NCBI GenBank assembly: GCA_051294375.1
Contig: CM119264.1
Location: 9,174,764 to 9,238,763, forward strand
DNA: 64,000 bases
DNA from: Paraspadella gotoi
Taxonomy: Eukaryota > Chaetognatha
Direction of reading: 5' to 3'
The notes under the pieces were generated by a model that saw only the letters and a program-made list of their open reading frames with translations, was not told the origin of the DNA and did not search any database. A program made the translations under genes and the position numbers. Below, in pieces: positions 45,801 to 55,725 of this stretch; within the stretch, counting starts at the first letter, position 1, and every line of letters begins with the position of its first letter.

Positions 45801-46554
45801 CCAACCAACGCCCACATCCGCTCACCAGCGACCGGCAGTTCATCTCCCCGCTTGTTTAGACTCCGCTCAATACGTTTTCATTCGACGAGGAGGCGTGCAA
45901 CCCTCCTTGGTGCCCCCATACGAGGGCCCCTATCGCGTCGTACACCGAAACGGCCTAAACATGACCATCGACATACCAAGTAAAGGGAGAGAAACAGTGA
46001 ACATTGCTCGAGTCAAACCAGCATGGGTGAGTGACGATGAGCGGGAGGCCGACAACTCGGAAACTCACCCAAAAAGGCGACCAGGACGCCGCCCAGGCGG
46101 CAGCACGAGGCAGCCGACGATAACGACCCGAATAACGCGATCGGCAAATCAGCGCGCCGCTCCTCCTCCTCTTCCTCCTACTCCTCCCCCTCCTCTTCCT
46201 CCCCCCTCATCCTTACCTTCCAACAATCAACCCCACACTTCCCCCAACCTTCCCCCATCACCTCCACCTTTTTTCCCCCATACTTCCCGTTCTCCCAGCC
46301 CTCCACGTCCAACAAATCCTTCTCCAGTCGAGAAAAACAACAACAACAACAACAACCTCGAAAATAAACCAAATGAGCCAACACGTGAAAACTTTTCGAG
46401 GCCGATAACTCGAAACTTCTCGAAACTTCTCGAAACTACCCGACAACAAAATAACAACAACAACAACAACGACAAACGCCCAACCTACGCAATCGTACTG
46501 AAGGAGATGTTACGAAGACAGAAAATCCAGAACGAGAACGGCCCTTGTATATAA
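42823..46554 (+). CDS. pol: Pol polyprotein: protease, reverse transcriptase, RNase H, integrase
   Basis: Intact 1243-codon frame, numbered here from the GTG at 42823. Protease: active-site motif reads LVDGGA at about residues 30-35, where DTG or DSG is usual, and ILGADF at 95-100 is the second conserved motif. Reverse transcriptase: about residues 195-400, with YLDD at 330-333. RNase H: acidic residues D480, E521, D546 and D591. Integrase: zinc site H745, H749, C779, C782; catalytic D811, D869 and E905 with the D-35-E spacing; a GPY module at 1035-1037. A Pro-rich then Asn-rich C-terminal tail follows. All catalytic residues except the altered protease triplet are as expected, so the enzyme part looks recent. 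It overlaps the gag stop by four bases. Confidence 0.95.
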   Translation: MNAVPQESTRSPVSNDLLFIRDAGDRTRWLVDGGALLSIVPPTPQQRSRGPDPQMKLQAANGSPIECYGTTEKTVQLGNRKFKYQFVVANVKQNILGADFLAENYLAPNHRDGLLFDLRDYSTIAASTSKEASAHVNFVDRKGEKFYKLLESFPSLSTPTFELKNPKHGVTHAIPTEGRPCQSRARRLDPEKLAVAKRELERMVSLGIAKRGKSEWSSPLHVVSKPDGGWRCCGDYRRLNAQTIEDRYPVKLLTDFNAQLEGKTIFSKIDLLKGYHQIPVEPNDVKKTAVITPFGLYVFPRCPFGLKNAGQDFQRLMDEILGDIPHTFVYLDDILVASSSPEEHLQDLERVFKALDANGLVVNTKKCLLGQESLEFLGFLVDKHGVRPLPERVKTLKETTRPTSIKELQRFLGMINYYRRFIPKVAHRCAPLYEALSGKPKSLEWTEACEDAFEAIKEGLISAALLHHPRTGAQLCITTDASDHAVGAVLEQRGPKGWEPLAFFSAKLAKNQKLWPPFDRELYGAFRAVRHFRHWVEGRAFTIYTDHQSLVSAIRKKSEPQTCRQSYQLSVIAEFTTDIRYLKGKANVVADALSRPNTTSTTMPRNDNAEKKETKTATTSTASAKATATPPTTATTINSSVTATTAAAPEQQVDEKLEQRIKPNRLEDVNAVIASLTNFEIDFEQMAREQALDPDFQKIAEDARSGLTFRKIQVGNQELLADISNGPARPFVPASWRRKIFNIIHGLGHPGVEATRKAVAAKFVWTSMRQDVTKWARDCLDCQRAKITRHVVPEFGEFKVPPRRFQHINLDLVKMPKSNGFSHLLTIVDRFSRWPAAIPIKDTLTPTILDAMSLEWISIFGTPSVITTDRGSQFTSTLWRQLMNQWGIKHQTTTAYHPQSNGMVERFHRRLKESLMALAKDERESWFWKLPLTLLAIRTTVKEDVGASAADLVFGEGVSVPGSMLGDAQADNNSLNQLRRNELAKLRLEVARLQPTPTSAHQRPAVHLPACLDSAQYVFIRRGGVQPSLVPPYEGPYRVVHRNGLNMTIDIPSKGRETVNIARVKPAWVSDDEREADNSETHPKRRPGRRPGGSTRQPTITTRITRSANQRAAPPPLPPTPPPPLPPPSSLPSNNQPHTSPNLPPSPPPFFPHTSRSPSPPRPTNPSPVEKNNNNNNNLENKPNEPTRENFSRPITRNFSKLLETTRQQNNNNNNNDKRPTYAIVLKEMLRRQKIQNENGPCI

Positions 46555-46751
46555 TTGTTATATTATTTAAACCCGTCATTTTCAAATTTTAAAGATTATT
46601 TTTTTTTTCTTTTCGTTGTTCTTTATTGATTTATTACTGTTAAGCATCTCATCTTTATATACTCGTATATATTAACCTATTATTTATTTTACAATACACT
46701 TACTCAGTGACGACAAACTACATATTAATATAAAAACCCCATATATATTAA

Positions 46752-46761
46752 CAGGGGGGCA
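46752..46761 (+). promoter_or_regulatory. Polypurine tract
   Basis: CAGGGGGGCA directly precedes TGCGGCCACTTGAGC of the 3' LTR, the standard site for plus-strand priming. Confidence 0.7.
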
Positions 46762-47202
46762 TGCGGCCACTTGAGCNNNNNNNNNNGGTTTTTTGTTTTT
46801 TTCATTTAAACTATTTCCATTCGAACGATTCTTACAATCTTACAAATCTTACAATTTTTCATAGTAAAAATTTCACTAGTTATTTGTTAACAAAAAAGAT
46901 TGTTTAAAATTATTTTACCAATGAATTACATGTCTAAAGAGAGTATTTTTATAAATAATAACAAATATAAAATTTCTAAAGGAAGGAAGCGATGTGCACT
47001 CGAAACCGAAAGCGATCCGGGCTGAAAAAGTAAGGATTGCACCCGAAAACGGGAGCGGGAGGGGTCTTGGAAGCGCCGGATTGGCAGCGGCGGAAAAATC
47101 GATCGCTTCCACATCTCTGCTTCAAAGGGGGACGCCGCAGGTGAACGCCGTCCCCCAGGAGTCAACCCGTTCACCGGTTTCCAATGACCGGGCCGTGCCA
47201 CA
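46762..47202 (+). repeat. 3' LTR region, chimeric
   Basis: 15 bp of LTR start (46762-46776), then a 10-N gap (46777-46786). About 330 bp of unrelated sequence follows: AT-rich, then GC-rich at 46990-47118. Next comes a 70-bp exact copy of the gag/pol boundary (about 47119-47188, matching 42802-42871). It ends with the terminal LTR bases GGGCCGTGCCACA (47190-47202), followed by GTAA. The body of the 5' LTR is absent. This is either a rearranged element end or a misjoin at the gap. Confidence 0.6.
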
Positions 47203-47209
47203 GTAATAA

Positions 47210-48300
47210 CATTTGAAATAAATTTGTTATTTAGTTGTTTGCCAGAAGTTAATTAGAATATTTAGATAACAATTATTTCATAAAAGTTGGTAATTTAAAG
47301 GTTAGTTAGATAGTATAGATTACTTTTAACTAGTTTAGCATAAGATATAGTCATTATTTATCATAGTTGATCTAAAACTTCCAATTTTTGTAATTTTAGT
47401 TTTGTTCGACCTAATTTGCATATTACAGTAGATTTATTCGGATGGCGCAAAGAATAGGGTAATTTCATTGGGCTGAATGGCGCTTAAAAATCTTGTAATT
47501 ATACTACTACGTCATTTAAAAACGTCCCCACTGAGATTATAAATAAAATAGTTTTATTTTGGGTATTGCTCCTCCCCCTACTGCAATGGTTAAAAATTTT
47601 TCATTCGCCTCGTTTACGAATTACTCTTTCATTTCCCATGTCGCCATTAAGCCCTTATTCCTAACATTGCAAGATCGCCACTACATCGTTTGCTTCGTAT
47701 TTAACCCGGCGTTACCGTGGCTTTACCCCGAAGTTAACCCGGCGACCAATAACTGTCGACCTCGCTTTTTTTTCGCGTCCTCCCGCTGGGTCAAAAACCG
47801 CAGGAGTGCTGTTCACCCTCTTTTCAATTGCTTCTTCTGATTTTCTTTTCTCGGCTCCGACTTTTTCTTTTATCCTTTTGTGACCTTCCTTTCAACGAAA
47901 GAGTTAGCTTTTTAACTTTAGTTTAGATTATTCAGAAGTTAAATAAAAAATCGGTCGTATAAATCGTGAAAATCTCGAAAAATTCACGGGAAGATATTCA
48001 ATATGTACGTGTTGATAGAATTTTGGTTATCAGTTGATGTCACAATTTACATAAAGTATTTTTCTCAAATGAAAATAATTTAGAAAGTCTATATGCATTA
48101 CATAGTTAAGTCAGATAATAATGGAGGTCGTAGAGCTACCCCGTGAGCCAAATCAACTGATACAAAATAAACCTCTACCATACTTTACTGGTGTTCAAAT
48201 TTGACTCCATCCTTACAATCAGTCAATAAATAAAGAAGGCTTATTACCAATATGTTATATTATACATGCCAAATCGAGACCCCGAAAAAGGATCATCATT
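47210..48300. other. AT-rich spacer
   Basis: No gene is supported. A 93-codon + frame (47559-47840) has no recognisable content. Confidence 0.4.
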
Positions 48301-48313
48301 AAACTGTTTATAT

Positions 48314-48661
48314 CTAACTGTTGCATAGATATCCTGTGACGAAAAATCTTTCTGTATTTGTCAGAACTAAAACCGTCGACGAGATTGTACCATCGACGAA
48401 AGCCAAGACTCGAGTGTTATTTTCTTCTCGCGAACGAGACGCCTCCCTGTCAGACATCTCCTTTCCTCTCATGTTTGCATAATTAATCGCGGAATTGTCT
48501 CCGACATTTCGATTCCCGTCAAATATTTTTCCTCCGTCACTGACTTCTCCATTCATCGTTTTGTCGTCGTCGTCATCGCTGTCGTCGGCGTCTCGCTCTG
48601 CGTCTTGCTCTGCCGATATTGTAATTGTAATTTGTGATGCAGTTTTTTGAATTGGCAACAT
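48314..48661 (-). CDS. Hypothetical protein or exon, 115 codons
   Basis: An ATG-started minus-strand frame has balanced composition: N-terminus MLPIQKTASQITITISAEQD, an acidic SDDDDDK block, a charged middle and a hydrophobic Val/Leu/Phe-containing end. Only the Asp run is low-complexity. Possible donors exist inside (GGTACAAT) but no exon structure can be fixed. I recognise no family. Confidence 0.33.
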   Translation of the reverse strand: MLPIQKTASQITITISAEQDAERDADDSDDDDDKTMNGEVSDGGKIFDGNRNVGDNSAINYANMRGKEMSDREASRSREENNTRVLAFVDGTISSTVLVLTNTERFFVTGYLCNS

Positions 48662-48948
48662 TTTTATTTAAAGGGTCAATTATATAAAAAGTTAATGACT
48701 TTTTTTGTTGAAAACCACATTTTCTTTTAAAATTCTATCCTCATCACTTGTGAGTCACATGGTATTGTGATCTTTGTTTTCATTGCTAAGTGTTACACAA
48801 GTAATTTCCTCTCAGCTCTACGCTTCGTTGTTTCCTCAGCCGTTCTACAACATCGTCGGCTTTGAAGTATTTTGGTCTTTTTTTTTTATTCAATTTCCTT
48901 AAAAAAATCACTTCTTTGAAATTGAATATTTTTTTCTGTCTTTTTCAG

Positions 48949-49123
48949 ACTTTTGTGAAAACGCAACTTTTATTTCGAAAATTCTGTATCTTTATCTTTT
49001 TTTTGTCAAGGAAAAAAAAACTCAGCTAAAAATAAACATGACGTTTCTTTTCCGAGTTTTTCGGTCGACTGCCTCGCGGATCAGCGTAACGAGTCGCTTT
49101 AGGTTTTCCAGCGGAAAATCATG
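48949..49123 (+). CDS. Candidate exon with presequence-like region
   Basis: A strong polypyrimidine tract ending TTTTTCAG (48941-48948) opens a frame that runs without stop to TGA 49121-49123. Its second half, from ATG 49038, begins MTFLFRVFRSTASRISVTSR. This is arginine-rich, hydroxylated and free of acidic residues, the profile of a mitochondrial targeting sequence. Either it is a terminal exon, or translation begins at 49038 and a one-base error hides the continuation in the next frames (49121-49321, then 49330-49420). Confidence 0.3.
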
Positions 49124-49420
49124 ACGACGACGAAGAAAAAAAAAGAGCAACTTCCGCAGCAGACGCAGCAGACGTTTGCGGCGTCCGTAGCATTTGCGAC
49201 AACTAGCGCCGTCTCCCCTCCCTTCTGGGTCTCACCAACTTTCGAGAAAGAGAGGGAGAGAGAGCAGAAAAAAGTAAATAAAAACATCGTAAAAAACATC
49301 ATTAACTCGGACGACCACTAGGATCGCTGATGGTCGTTGTCGTCGTCGTCCTCATCGGCGTCGCAATAATCTTCTTCATCATCTTCGACGCCGAAGTCTC
49401 GATTCTCAAAACGACAAAAA
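49121..49420 (+). CDS. Continuing coding-like frames with possible membrane segment
   Basis: ATG 49121 opens 67 codons: Lys-rich, Gln-rich, then Ala/Pro-containing, ending at TAG 49319-49321. The adjacent frame from 49330 begins with a valine/isoleucine hydrophobic stretch (LIGVAIIFFIIFDAEVS) followed by a Lys-rich segment before it dissolves into a GA repeat. The hydrophobic run is partly produced by GTC triplets. Together with 48949-49123 these could be one gene broken by two single-base errors, or coincidence. Confidence 0.22.
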
Positions 49421-49564
49421 AAAAAGAGAAAGAAAAACCAAAAGTTGGACTTGTTTATGGTTTATATTTTTCCCTCCCGGGTGTTTTGGTGTTTCGCCAG
49501 TTGTTTAGGTTCGTGTGTGCGTATGCGATACGTAATTGTGAACTGTGGAAGTGTGAGTGTTGTC

Positions 49565-49595
<31 letters not shown>

Positions 49596-49676
49596 AGAGA
49601 GAGATGAGAGAGAGAGGAGAGAGAGAGAGAGACGAGAGAGAGAGAGAGAAGAGAGAAGATGAGAGAGAGAGAGAGT
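49565..49676 (+). repeat. (GA)n microsatellite, interrupted
   Basis: GA repeats with GATGAG, GGAG and GACGAG interruptions. Confidence 0.9.
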
Positions 49677-49859
49677 AATTATTCTGCGGGGCGTAAACAA
49701 ACACTAAACTTATGGGTGAAGCGAATTTGGGAGCTTGAATATTTAATGCGCGAACCTGAAGGGAAGGGAGGAGGACGAAGGGAGGAAGGGAAAGGAAAAG
49801 GGAGATTAAGAGAGATTAGTGATGAAGAGAGGAAGGAGGAATGATATACGAGATAGAGG

Positions 49860-50447
49860 GGAACAACTCTTGGATATGAGTTAAACAAGAAAATTAGTAT
49901 TGATGTAGTAGATGTTACGAAGGGACGAACAGCAAGAACTTTTAAAACCGTAAACTTAAAGCGGAAAAAGCAAATTAGGAGAATTCAACACCATTAAAAG
50001 CGGATTGAAATATAAATAAGATCATCGTTAGGTAAGAAGGCCACGATTTTTTGGCTCATGAGAAAGAAAATCGAATTAGAATTTGGGGAATGAAAAGGAT
50101 CGTGATAAATGGTAAAAAGATGAGCGCACATGACTAAAAATAAATCAGATTTTCCTGTTGTATAAATTTTGCGCTCTCTATATTTAAAAGTTAAAAATGC
50201 TTATTATGTATGTATATTTAATACCAATAGTATTGGAAGCACCCGTGACGAACGTGAGAAGAATCAGTGCACAAATTCTGAACAAAAACTTTGGAAAATC
50301 AATCAGAATAAAAAAGTAAAAATAAATTTGGGCCGAAGAGAATCAATTTGATTTTTTCCTCCGCAATTCTTAAAGGGAAACACTTAGAAATTAAAATATA
50401 GAGTCGGTTTAATGCGTTTTATTTCGAATTCAACAAGGTTGATTCAG
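49860..50447. other. AT-rich spacer before a gap
   Basis: I see no gene. A 25-N gap follows at 50448-50472 and is left by GAGAGAG. Confidence 0.4.
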
Positions 50448-50472
50448 NNNNNNNNNNNNNNNNNNNNNNNNN
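50448..50472. other. 25-N assembly gap
   Basis: Run of 25 Ns. Confidence 0.95.
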
Positions 50473-50867
50473 GAGAGAGTCACCCCGCCCCCCGATCCTC
50501 CTATATATGTATTGCAGCGTTCAAAATCTCCTTCCCGTCGCGACTTCCAGCAGAGACCTCAACCACCAACGAGGGATGTTTTTTTTTTTTCGCGCGACTT
50601 ACGATTGATTCTTTCTTCTCCCCAGATTTGGTTAAGGCGAAGCACGAACGACCCAGTTATTCCTTACGTGCTTTCCCACCTTTTTCTCCTCCTCTTCCTC
50701 CTCCTTTTCTCTTTTCCTCCTCAAATCTGATCGTTCTCCCTTTTCCTTGTTAAACAAGTTCCTTAGCCATGCCTTCCTTGCCTCAAAATTTCTGATTTGT
50801 TGATGGTGTTCCAATATTAAATTTTTAGTTGCGCCGCGAGTACTCGCGGATCAACTCTTTCACTTTT

Positions 50868-50938
50868 CGGTGGTCGGGTCGGTCGGGTCGGTCGGTCCGC
50901 CGGTCTTTCGGTCTGTCTGTCCGTCGGTCTGTCCCACT
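50868..50938 (+). repeat. (CGGT)n-type short tandem repeat
   Basis: CGGTCGGGTCGGTCGG-type units degrade into GTCTGTCC units. Confidence 0.8.
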
Positions 50939-51099
50939 TACGTTAAAAATGCATATAATTTGCCTATATGTTGGTTGCTCATTCTGATTGTTAGCATTAG
51001 GTATAATTGGGATTCTTAAAACTATAAAGAACAAAAAGATGGAATTTTGAAGCAACGCATGTCAGAAATACGCACAGAATGAAATATACGTTAAAATAA

Positions 51100-51500
51100 A
51101 GTCAACAATACAATTGACCCCGCACCCTTCAGAGGTCTTACCCCCACCCCCCACCACCCTTCATTACCCCTTTCTCTGCGCCCACATCCGCATCTCTCTC
51201 CCCCTCCAGACCCCCTTCCCCTTAAATCGTTTTCCCTTCTAAACTTTCAACTTCGCTGGACGAAATGAAGAAAAAACGTTTTATTGATTCCTGCGTCGTA
51301 ATCGTGGCCGGGGTCCTCGCGAGGTGGGGGCCGGGAATTGGTCCAATCGCCCCAAGGTGGTCTTGAAAAGGGCAGCGAGGCCGTTCCCTAGGGGTTGAGG
51401 GAGGGGAGGGTCGTGCCGAATACGACCCTGGGGAAAGAGGGGGGCGGCCGAAGAGAGGGGCAGAGCCGGGACCTGCGGATAAGCCTTCTTTTTTTTTTTT
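51100..51500. other. C-rich then G-rich non-genic patch
   Basis: About 51110-51230 is C-rich on +, and 51300-51480 is GC-rich and G-biased. The minus-strand frame 51281-51850 and + frame 51395-51829 owe their length to the following purine repeat. Confidence 0.4.
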
Positions 51501-51619
51501 TTTTTTTTTGCGGTAACATTTTTTTTTTCTATGGAGTTTTTGGAGAGAGAAAAATCTATTTTTTGAAAAAGGAAATGACTGGAAATCTGGAAAAATTTGG
51601 GAAGAGAGTGAGGTACTTG

Positions 51620-51641
51620 AGAAGAGAGAGAGAGAAGAGAG

Positions 51642-51684
<43 letters not shown>

Positions 51685-51771
51685 AGAAAGAAAGAAAGAA
51701 GGAAAGAAAGAAGAAGAAAGAAAAGAAAAGAAAGAAAAGAAAGAAAGAAGAGAAGAGAAAGAAAGAGAGAA
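51620..51771 (+). repeat. (GAAA)n tetranucleotide repeat
   Basis: GA then GAAA units with a few GAAG variants. Confidence 0.9.
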
Positions 51772-52176
51772 CCAGGATAAATTTAATGGGTTTTCCTTTT
51801 TTTTGAAGATTTTTAACGTTTTCAATTGAAATTCTTTCCGTGTCGGACACAATGACTCGGATTTAATGGAACGAACGAGCGGTGAAAACGTGAGAGCGAA
51901 GAACGAGCTGGGAGAACAGTTAGGAAACAAATTGAACAAGCGAAAATTATAAAAAAAAAAACATTGAAAGACTAGAATCTATTTATTGATATTGTTTGGA
52001 TTATATCGTCTATAAATTTATTTTATTTCAACAATTAATTGTAGTTCCATAAATCATTCTCCCGCCAAGAACGAACTTCTCACATCTTTTTCATTTCCGA
52101 CGTTTACTTTTGAATTCACGTCTTCGGCCTGAGACTTCGTATGATGAAAGACCGAGAACATCACGGAAGAAAAGTG

Positions 52177-52207
52177 AGACGAGAGAGAGAGAGAGAGAAG
52201 AGAGAAG

Positions 52208-52244
<37 letters not shown>

Positions 52245-52531
52245 AGAAAAAGAAAGAAAGAAAGAAAGAAAGAAAGGAAGAAAGAAAGAAGAAAGAGTAG
52301 AAAGAAGGTTGAAAAAAAGAAAGAAGAAAGAAAGAAAAAAAAGAAAGAGAGAAGAAAGAAAAAAAGAAAGAAAGAGAAGAAGTTAGAAAAGAAAGAAAGA
52401 AAGAAAGAAAGAAGAAGAAGAAAGAAAGACGAACTAAAAAAATAAAGAGAGAAAGAAAGAAAGAATGAAAGAAAGAAAGAATGAAGAAAGAAAGAAAGAA
52501 AAAGAAAAGAAAGAAAGAGAGAAAGAGAGAG
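52177..52531 (+). repeat. GA and (GAAA)n compound repeat
   Basis: About 355 bp of GA, then GAAA/GAAG units with interruptions, similar in plan to 51620-51771. The two are separate tracts about 400 bp apart. Confidence 0.9.
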
Positions 52532-52539
52532 ATTCAAAG

Positions 52540-52812
52540 ATGTGCTGTCGCGTTTTCCATCGGGTATCCGTCTCTCGAGAAACCCTGAAACACTTCATCA
52601 AGGTCGCAACGTCGTTCTCGCCAGCAGTTCTAGTCGTCGTCGTCGTCGTCGGCGTCGTTTCTTCTCACATTTTCGTGTTTTTCTCATCCTCACTCCGACT
52701 CTCATTGTCATCATTCGTCTTTTACGTCACTGTCATCTTTCCTCTCAAATTATATGTCCTTTTATTTTATTTATTTATTATTAATTGTCATCTTCATTAT
52801 AAACGATTATGA
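52540..52812 (+). CDS. Hydrophobic ORF, weak
   Basis: ATG 52540 opens about 90 codons starting MCCRVFHRVSVSRETLKHF, followed by three hydrophobic stretches. The first hydrophobic run comes from GTC triplets (VVVVVV). It could be a small membrane protein, but triplet-derived valine runs are common artefacts in this window. Confidence 0.15.
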   Translation: MCCRVFHRVSVSRETLKHFIKVATSFSPAVLVVVVVVGVVSSHIFVFFSSSLRLSLSSFVFYVTVIFPLKLYVLLFYLFIINCHLHYKRL

Positions 52813-53133
52813 CTTGGATATTAATACATAACTACATGATATAATATTACAGTATATTCAGTTTAAATATTGCGTCAACTTATTAATCCTGTTTAAAACT
52901 TATAAGTATCATTGACGTCATTATCATCATCATCATCATCATCTTCGTTACGGGTCGAAAGTTTCGTCGTCGCGCACATCGTCGTTCTCATCGTCGCTCT
53001 CAGTGTATCACTCTTAACTCGTTCGTTTTTATGACGATACCTTGAGAGAGCGAAACGACAGGAATGAATTCTGTTTCATTCTATTTCATATTTTCTGATT
53101 TTACGCATTCATTTAATTCGAGTCATTTCCATT

Positions 53134-53334
53134 TCAAAGTGTCACCTCCTTGTCTGATTCGTGTTCAACGTCCGTGTAGGTGTCGCGACCGTCCATGTCT
53201 CTTTCCACGTATGCGTCCGAATATGTGTCGATGTCCGACGCCAGCGAACGAACGAAAATTCTGTCTCGTTTCTGATATTTCGCGCAGTACGAACCGATCA
53301 CAAAGAAAGGAAACGTAGATGGTCCTGTGCGCAT
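53134..53334 (-). CDS. Hypothetical ORF, polar C-terminal-like
   Basis: A 66-codon ATG-started minus-strand frame with a non-repetitive acidic/Tyr-rich second half (DIDTYSDAYVERDMDGRD), ending in a stop. Overlapping + frames are less protein-like. No splice sites can be fixed. Confidence 0.22.
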   Translation of the reverse strand: MRTGPSTFPFFVIGSYCAKYQKRDRIFVRSLASDIDTYSDAYVERDMDGRDTYTDVEHESDKEVTL

Positions 53335-53669
53335 GCGACGTTCGCACGCGTTGGTCGTACATGATATGTCATTATTATGGTATTAGTCTATTAGGTAACG
53401 TGATACAAAGCTTCACTTTCGTTTTTTGAATTTAGAACTTATTCAATGTATTCAGAGTTTTCCGGAGTTAAGCAAGCAAGCTTCAATGCACAAGCTTTAA
53501 TCATGCGGTTGAACGTAAAAGAAAATCCAAACTACCAACAGGCTGATATTTCCAGTGACAGCAACCAGGGAACCAAGCAACCAAGCAACCAAGCAACGCG
53601 TGGCGTGTAAAAAATTACTTCTTTCGGCGACATCTGAATCTCGAATGAGTCCCGGTGGCGTCTTCGTTT

Positions 53670-54190
53670 TTTAGTCGTCGACGTCGTCGCATTTTTCCCC
53701 AATTTTTCGTCGTTGTCGTCGTCATTTTTCTTCGAATTCTTCGTCGTCGCATCTTCCATTTCTTTTTTATTTTTTTTATTTTCACTTTCCTTTTTGCTCT
53801 TTGTCTTAGTTGTCGTCGCCATTATGCAGTTTTCGTCGTTATTATCATCATCATCCATCACTGACATTTGAGATAACCAGCACGCGTCATAATCATCATC
53901 ATCATCAACATTGTCGTCATCATAATCATCATCATCATCATTTCATCATCATCAACATCGTCGTCATCATAATCATCATGCGTCATCATCATCGTCGTTG
54001 TCGTCGTCGTCGCGGTTCTCATCGTTGTCGTTTTCCTTTGAGGGTCTTTCTCATTGTCGTCATCGATGTCTCTCTTTGAAACCGATTTCCATCCACCGTC
54101 GCGACGTCATCACATCTTTCATCAACTAAGATTTCTTTGGCATCGTCATTCTCTTCGTCGTCGTCGTCGTCGTCGTTGTCGTCGTCTTTC
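53670..54190 (-). repeat. (GTC/ATC)n triplet-rich region
   Basis: GTC and CATCAT triplets in both arms (mirror at about 63225-63765). Frames on either strand are Asp-, His- or Arg/Ser-rich. A minus-strand frame at 53532-53867 has some non-repetitive Lys-rich content (KKRRRHRDSFEIQMSPKE), but the mirror copy is frame-broken, so I do not call a gene. Confidence 0.7.
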
Positions 54191-54864
54191 TTCGCTTACT
54201 CCTTTTCTTCTTCATAGGACGTTTAATCTTGTTTAAGTATTTTATGTTTATTAAAAGCGAAGGAAAGAATATAATTAATGATGAAGCCTCTGGAAAACAA
54301 ACCATCGCCGCGTCTTAGACCATTTGCTCCTTTCTAAGGATCTTATTGCCGGTCGTGTGGACATCCTATTTTACGGTTTTTTGGTCGGTCAGTCCTCGAT
54401 AAGACGAATCTGGGTTATATCGAGAAGTCCGACAGACTGTATGATGATAGCTAGTATCGAGGATTATATGATCAATAGCGGGCAGAGAAAGCGAAATGGG
54501 GTGAACTGAGTTTCATAAATATCTCTTCAACTCAAATGTGAAAATTAAACTTTTTACATTAGTTTCGAGTTTCTTTAAAAATATTCACTCAAGTTAAAAG
54601 ATTAGATGGAGCTTAATATCGTTACATCGTTGCGTCTTTCAATCATTAAATTCATATTTTTATCTTTGTATCTTAGATATTTACTTCAAAAGTAAATTAT
54701 AACATTAAAAAAAAAATAATTACGTATTTTTTTCTGTTTTTCTTTTGCTATCTTGTCTTCTTTTGACCTTTGACTTTCTTGAATTTCTTTAATCTTTATC
54801 ACTCGCAAAAGATAAGTCTTCGATTCTGCATCATGATTACGTGAATTTCTACTGTCACTCTTCA

Positions 54865-54868
<4 letters not shown>

Positions 54869-54938
<70 letters not shown>
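54869..54938 (-). repeat. (CT)n microsatellite
   Basis: About 70 bp CT; its mirror in the right arm is the GA run at about 62485-62548. Confidence 0.9.
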
Positions 54939-54941
<3 letters not shown>

Positions 54942-55081
54942 CTTCTCTCATATTTGATCACCTTTTTTTTTTCTCTGTCTCTATTTTTCTCTTTGGTTTT
55001 CTGTTTTCGCCTTTTTTTTAATCTCGACAAATTCTCGTCACGGTTTCACATCTCCATAGCTACGCCTGATCTTTTGTGGAT

Positions 55082-55163
<82 letters not shown>

Positions 55164-55244
55164 TACGTACAGACTATCTCTCTTCTTGTACTGACTCCCC
55201 GCTATCATCACGGTCGATAACCCACGTTCCTAAAGCGTCAGACC

Positions 55245-55299
<55 letters not shown>

Positions 55300-55470
55300 C
55301 TCTTCTCTCTCTCTCTCTATCTATCTCTCTTCTCTCTATCTCTATGTATCTCTCTATCTCTTTCTCTGTCCTCTCTTTCTCTCTCTCTTTCTCTCTCCAC
55401 TTTCTTTCTCTCTTTCTCTTCCCTTTCTATCTCTCTCTCTCCCTTTCTATCTCTCTCTCTTTCTCTCTCT
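55082..55470 (-). repeat. CT-rich compound repeats
   Basis: CT runs at 55082-55160 and 55247-55316, and CT with CTAT/CTTT interruptions to 55470. Confidence 0.85.
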
Positions 55471-55529
55471 CGTCTCGTCGAAATATTTTCAAGCCTCAAT
55501 GATTTGATATCCGCGGTCCATTAGCACGT

Positions 55530-55725
55530 CGTGTACAAAGGGGGGTTGAAGAGGGGGTCCCGTGTGTACGCAGGATCGCGTGCGCACGTTCCGGGGGCGC
55601 GCGAACGACGCCTCAGCGACGCCCTCGCACGTGTGGGGCTTTGCGGGGCGCGCGGTCGCCAGGCACGCGACCGGGTCCTCCCGCCCGCCCTCAGCCGCCA
55701 GCAGAGGGAGCAGGCTAGCGTGATT
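55530..55725. other. CpG-rich block
   Basis: An isolated stretch of high GC with many CpGs inside an AT-rich arm, mirrored at about 62060-62300, where a 25-N gap interrupts it. A GTG-initiated + frame (55531-56007) covers it, but the second half is a GA repeat. It could be a CpG-island-like promoter or part of an unknown repeat. No gene can be attached. Confidence 0.4.

Larger units (their letters stand above)
41086..47202 (+). mobile_element. Ty3/gypsy LTR retrotransposon, CsRn1-like
   Basis: A full element in order: 5' LTR, primer-binding site, gag, pol (protease, reverse transcriptase, RNase H, integrase), polypurine tract, start of 3' LTR. A 4-bp GTAA flanks it at 41082-41085 and 47203-47206, compatible with a target-site duplication. 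The CHCC zinc-finger pattern in Gag is a known hallmark of the CsRn1 lineage. Pol is uninterrupted over 1243 codons while gag is broken, so this copy is probably not autonomous. The 3' end is abnormal: after a 10-N gap the 5' LTR body does not reappear. Confidence 0.9.
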
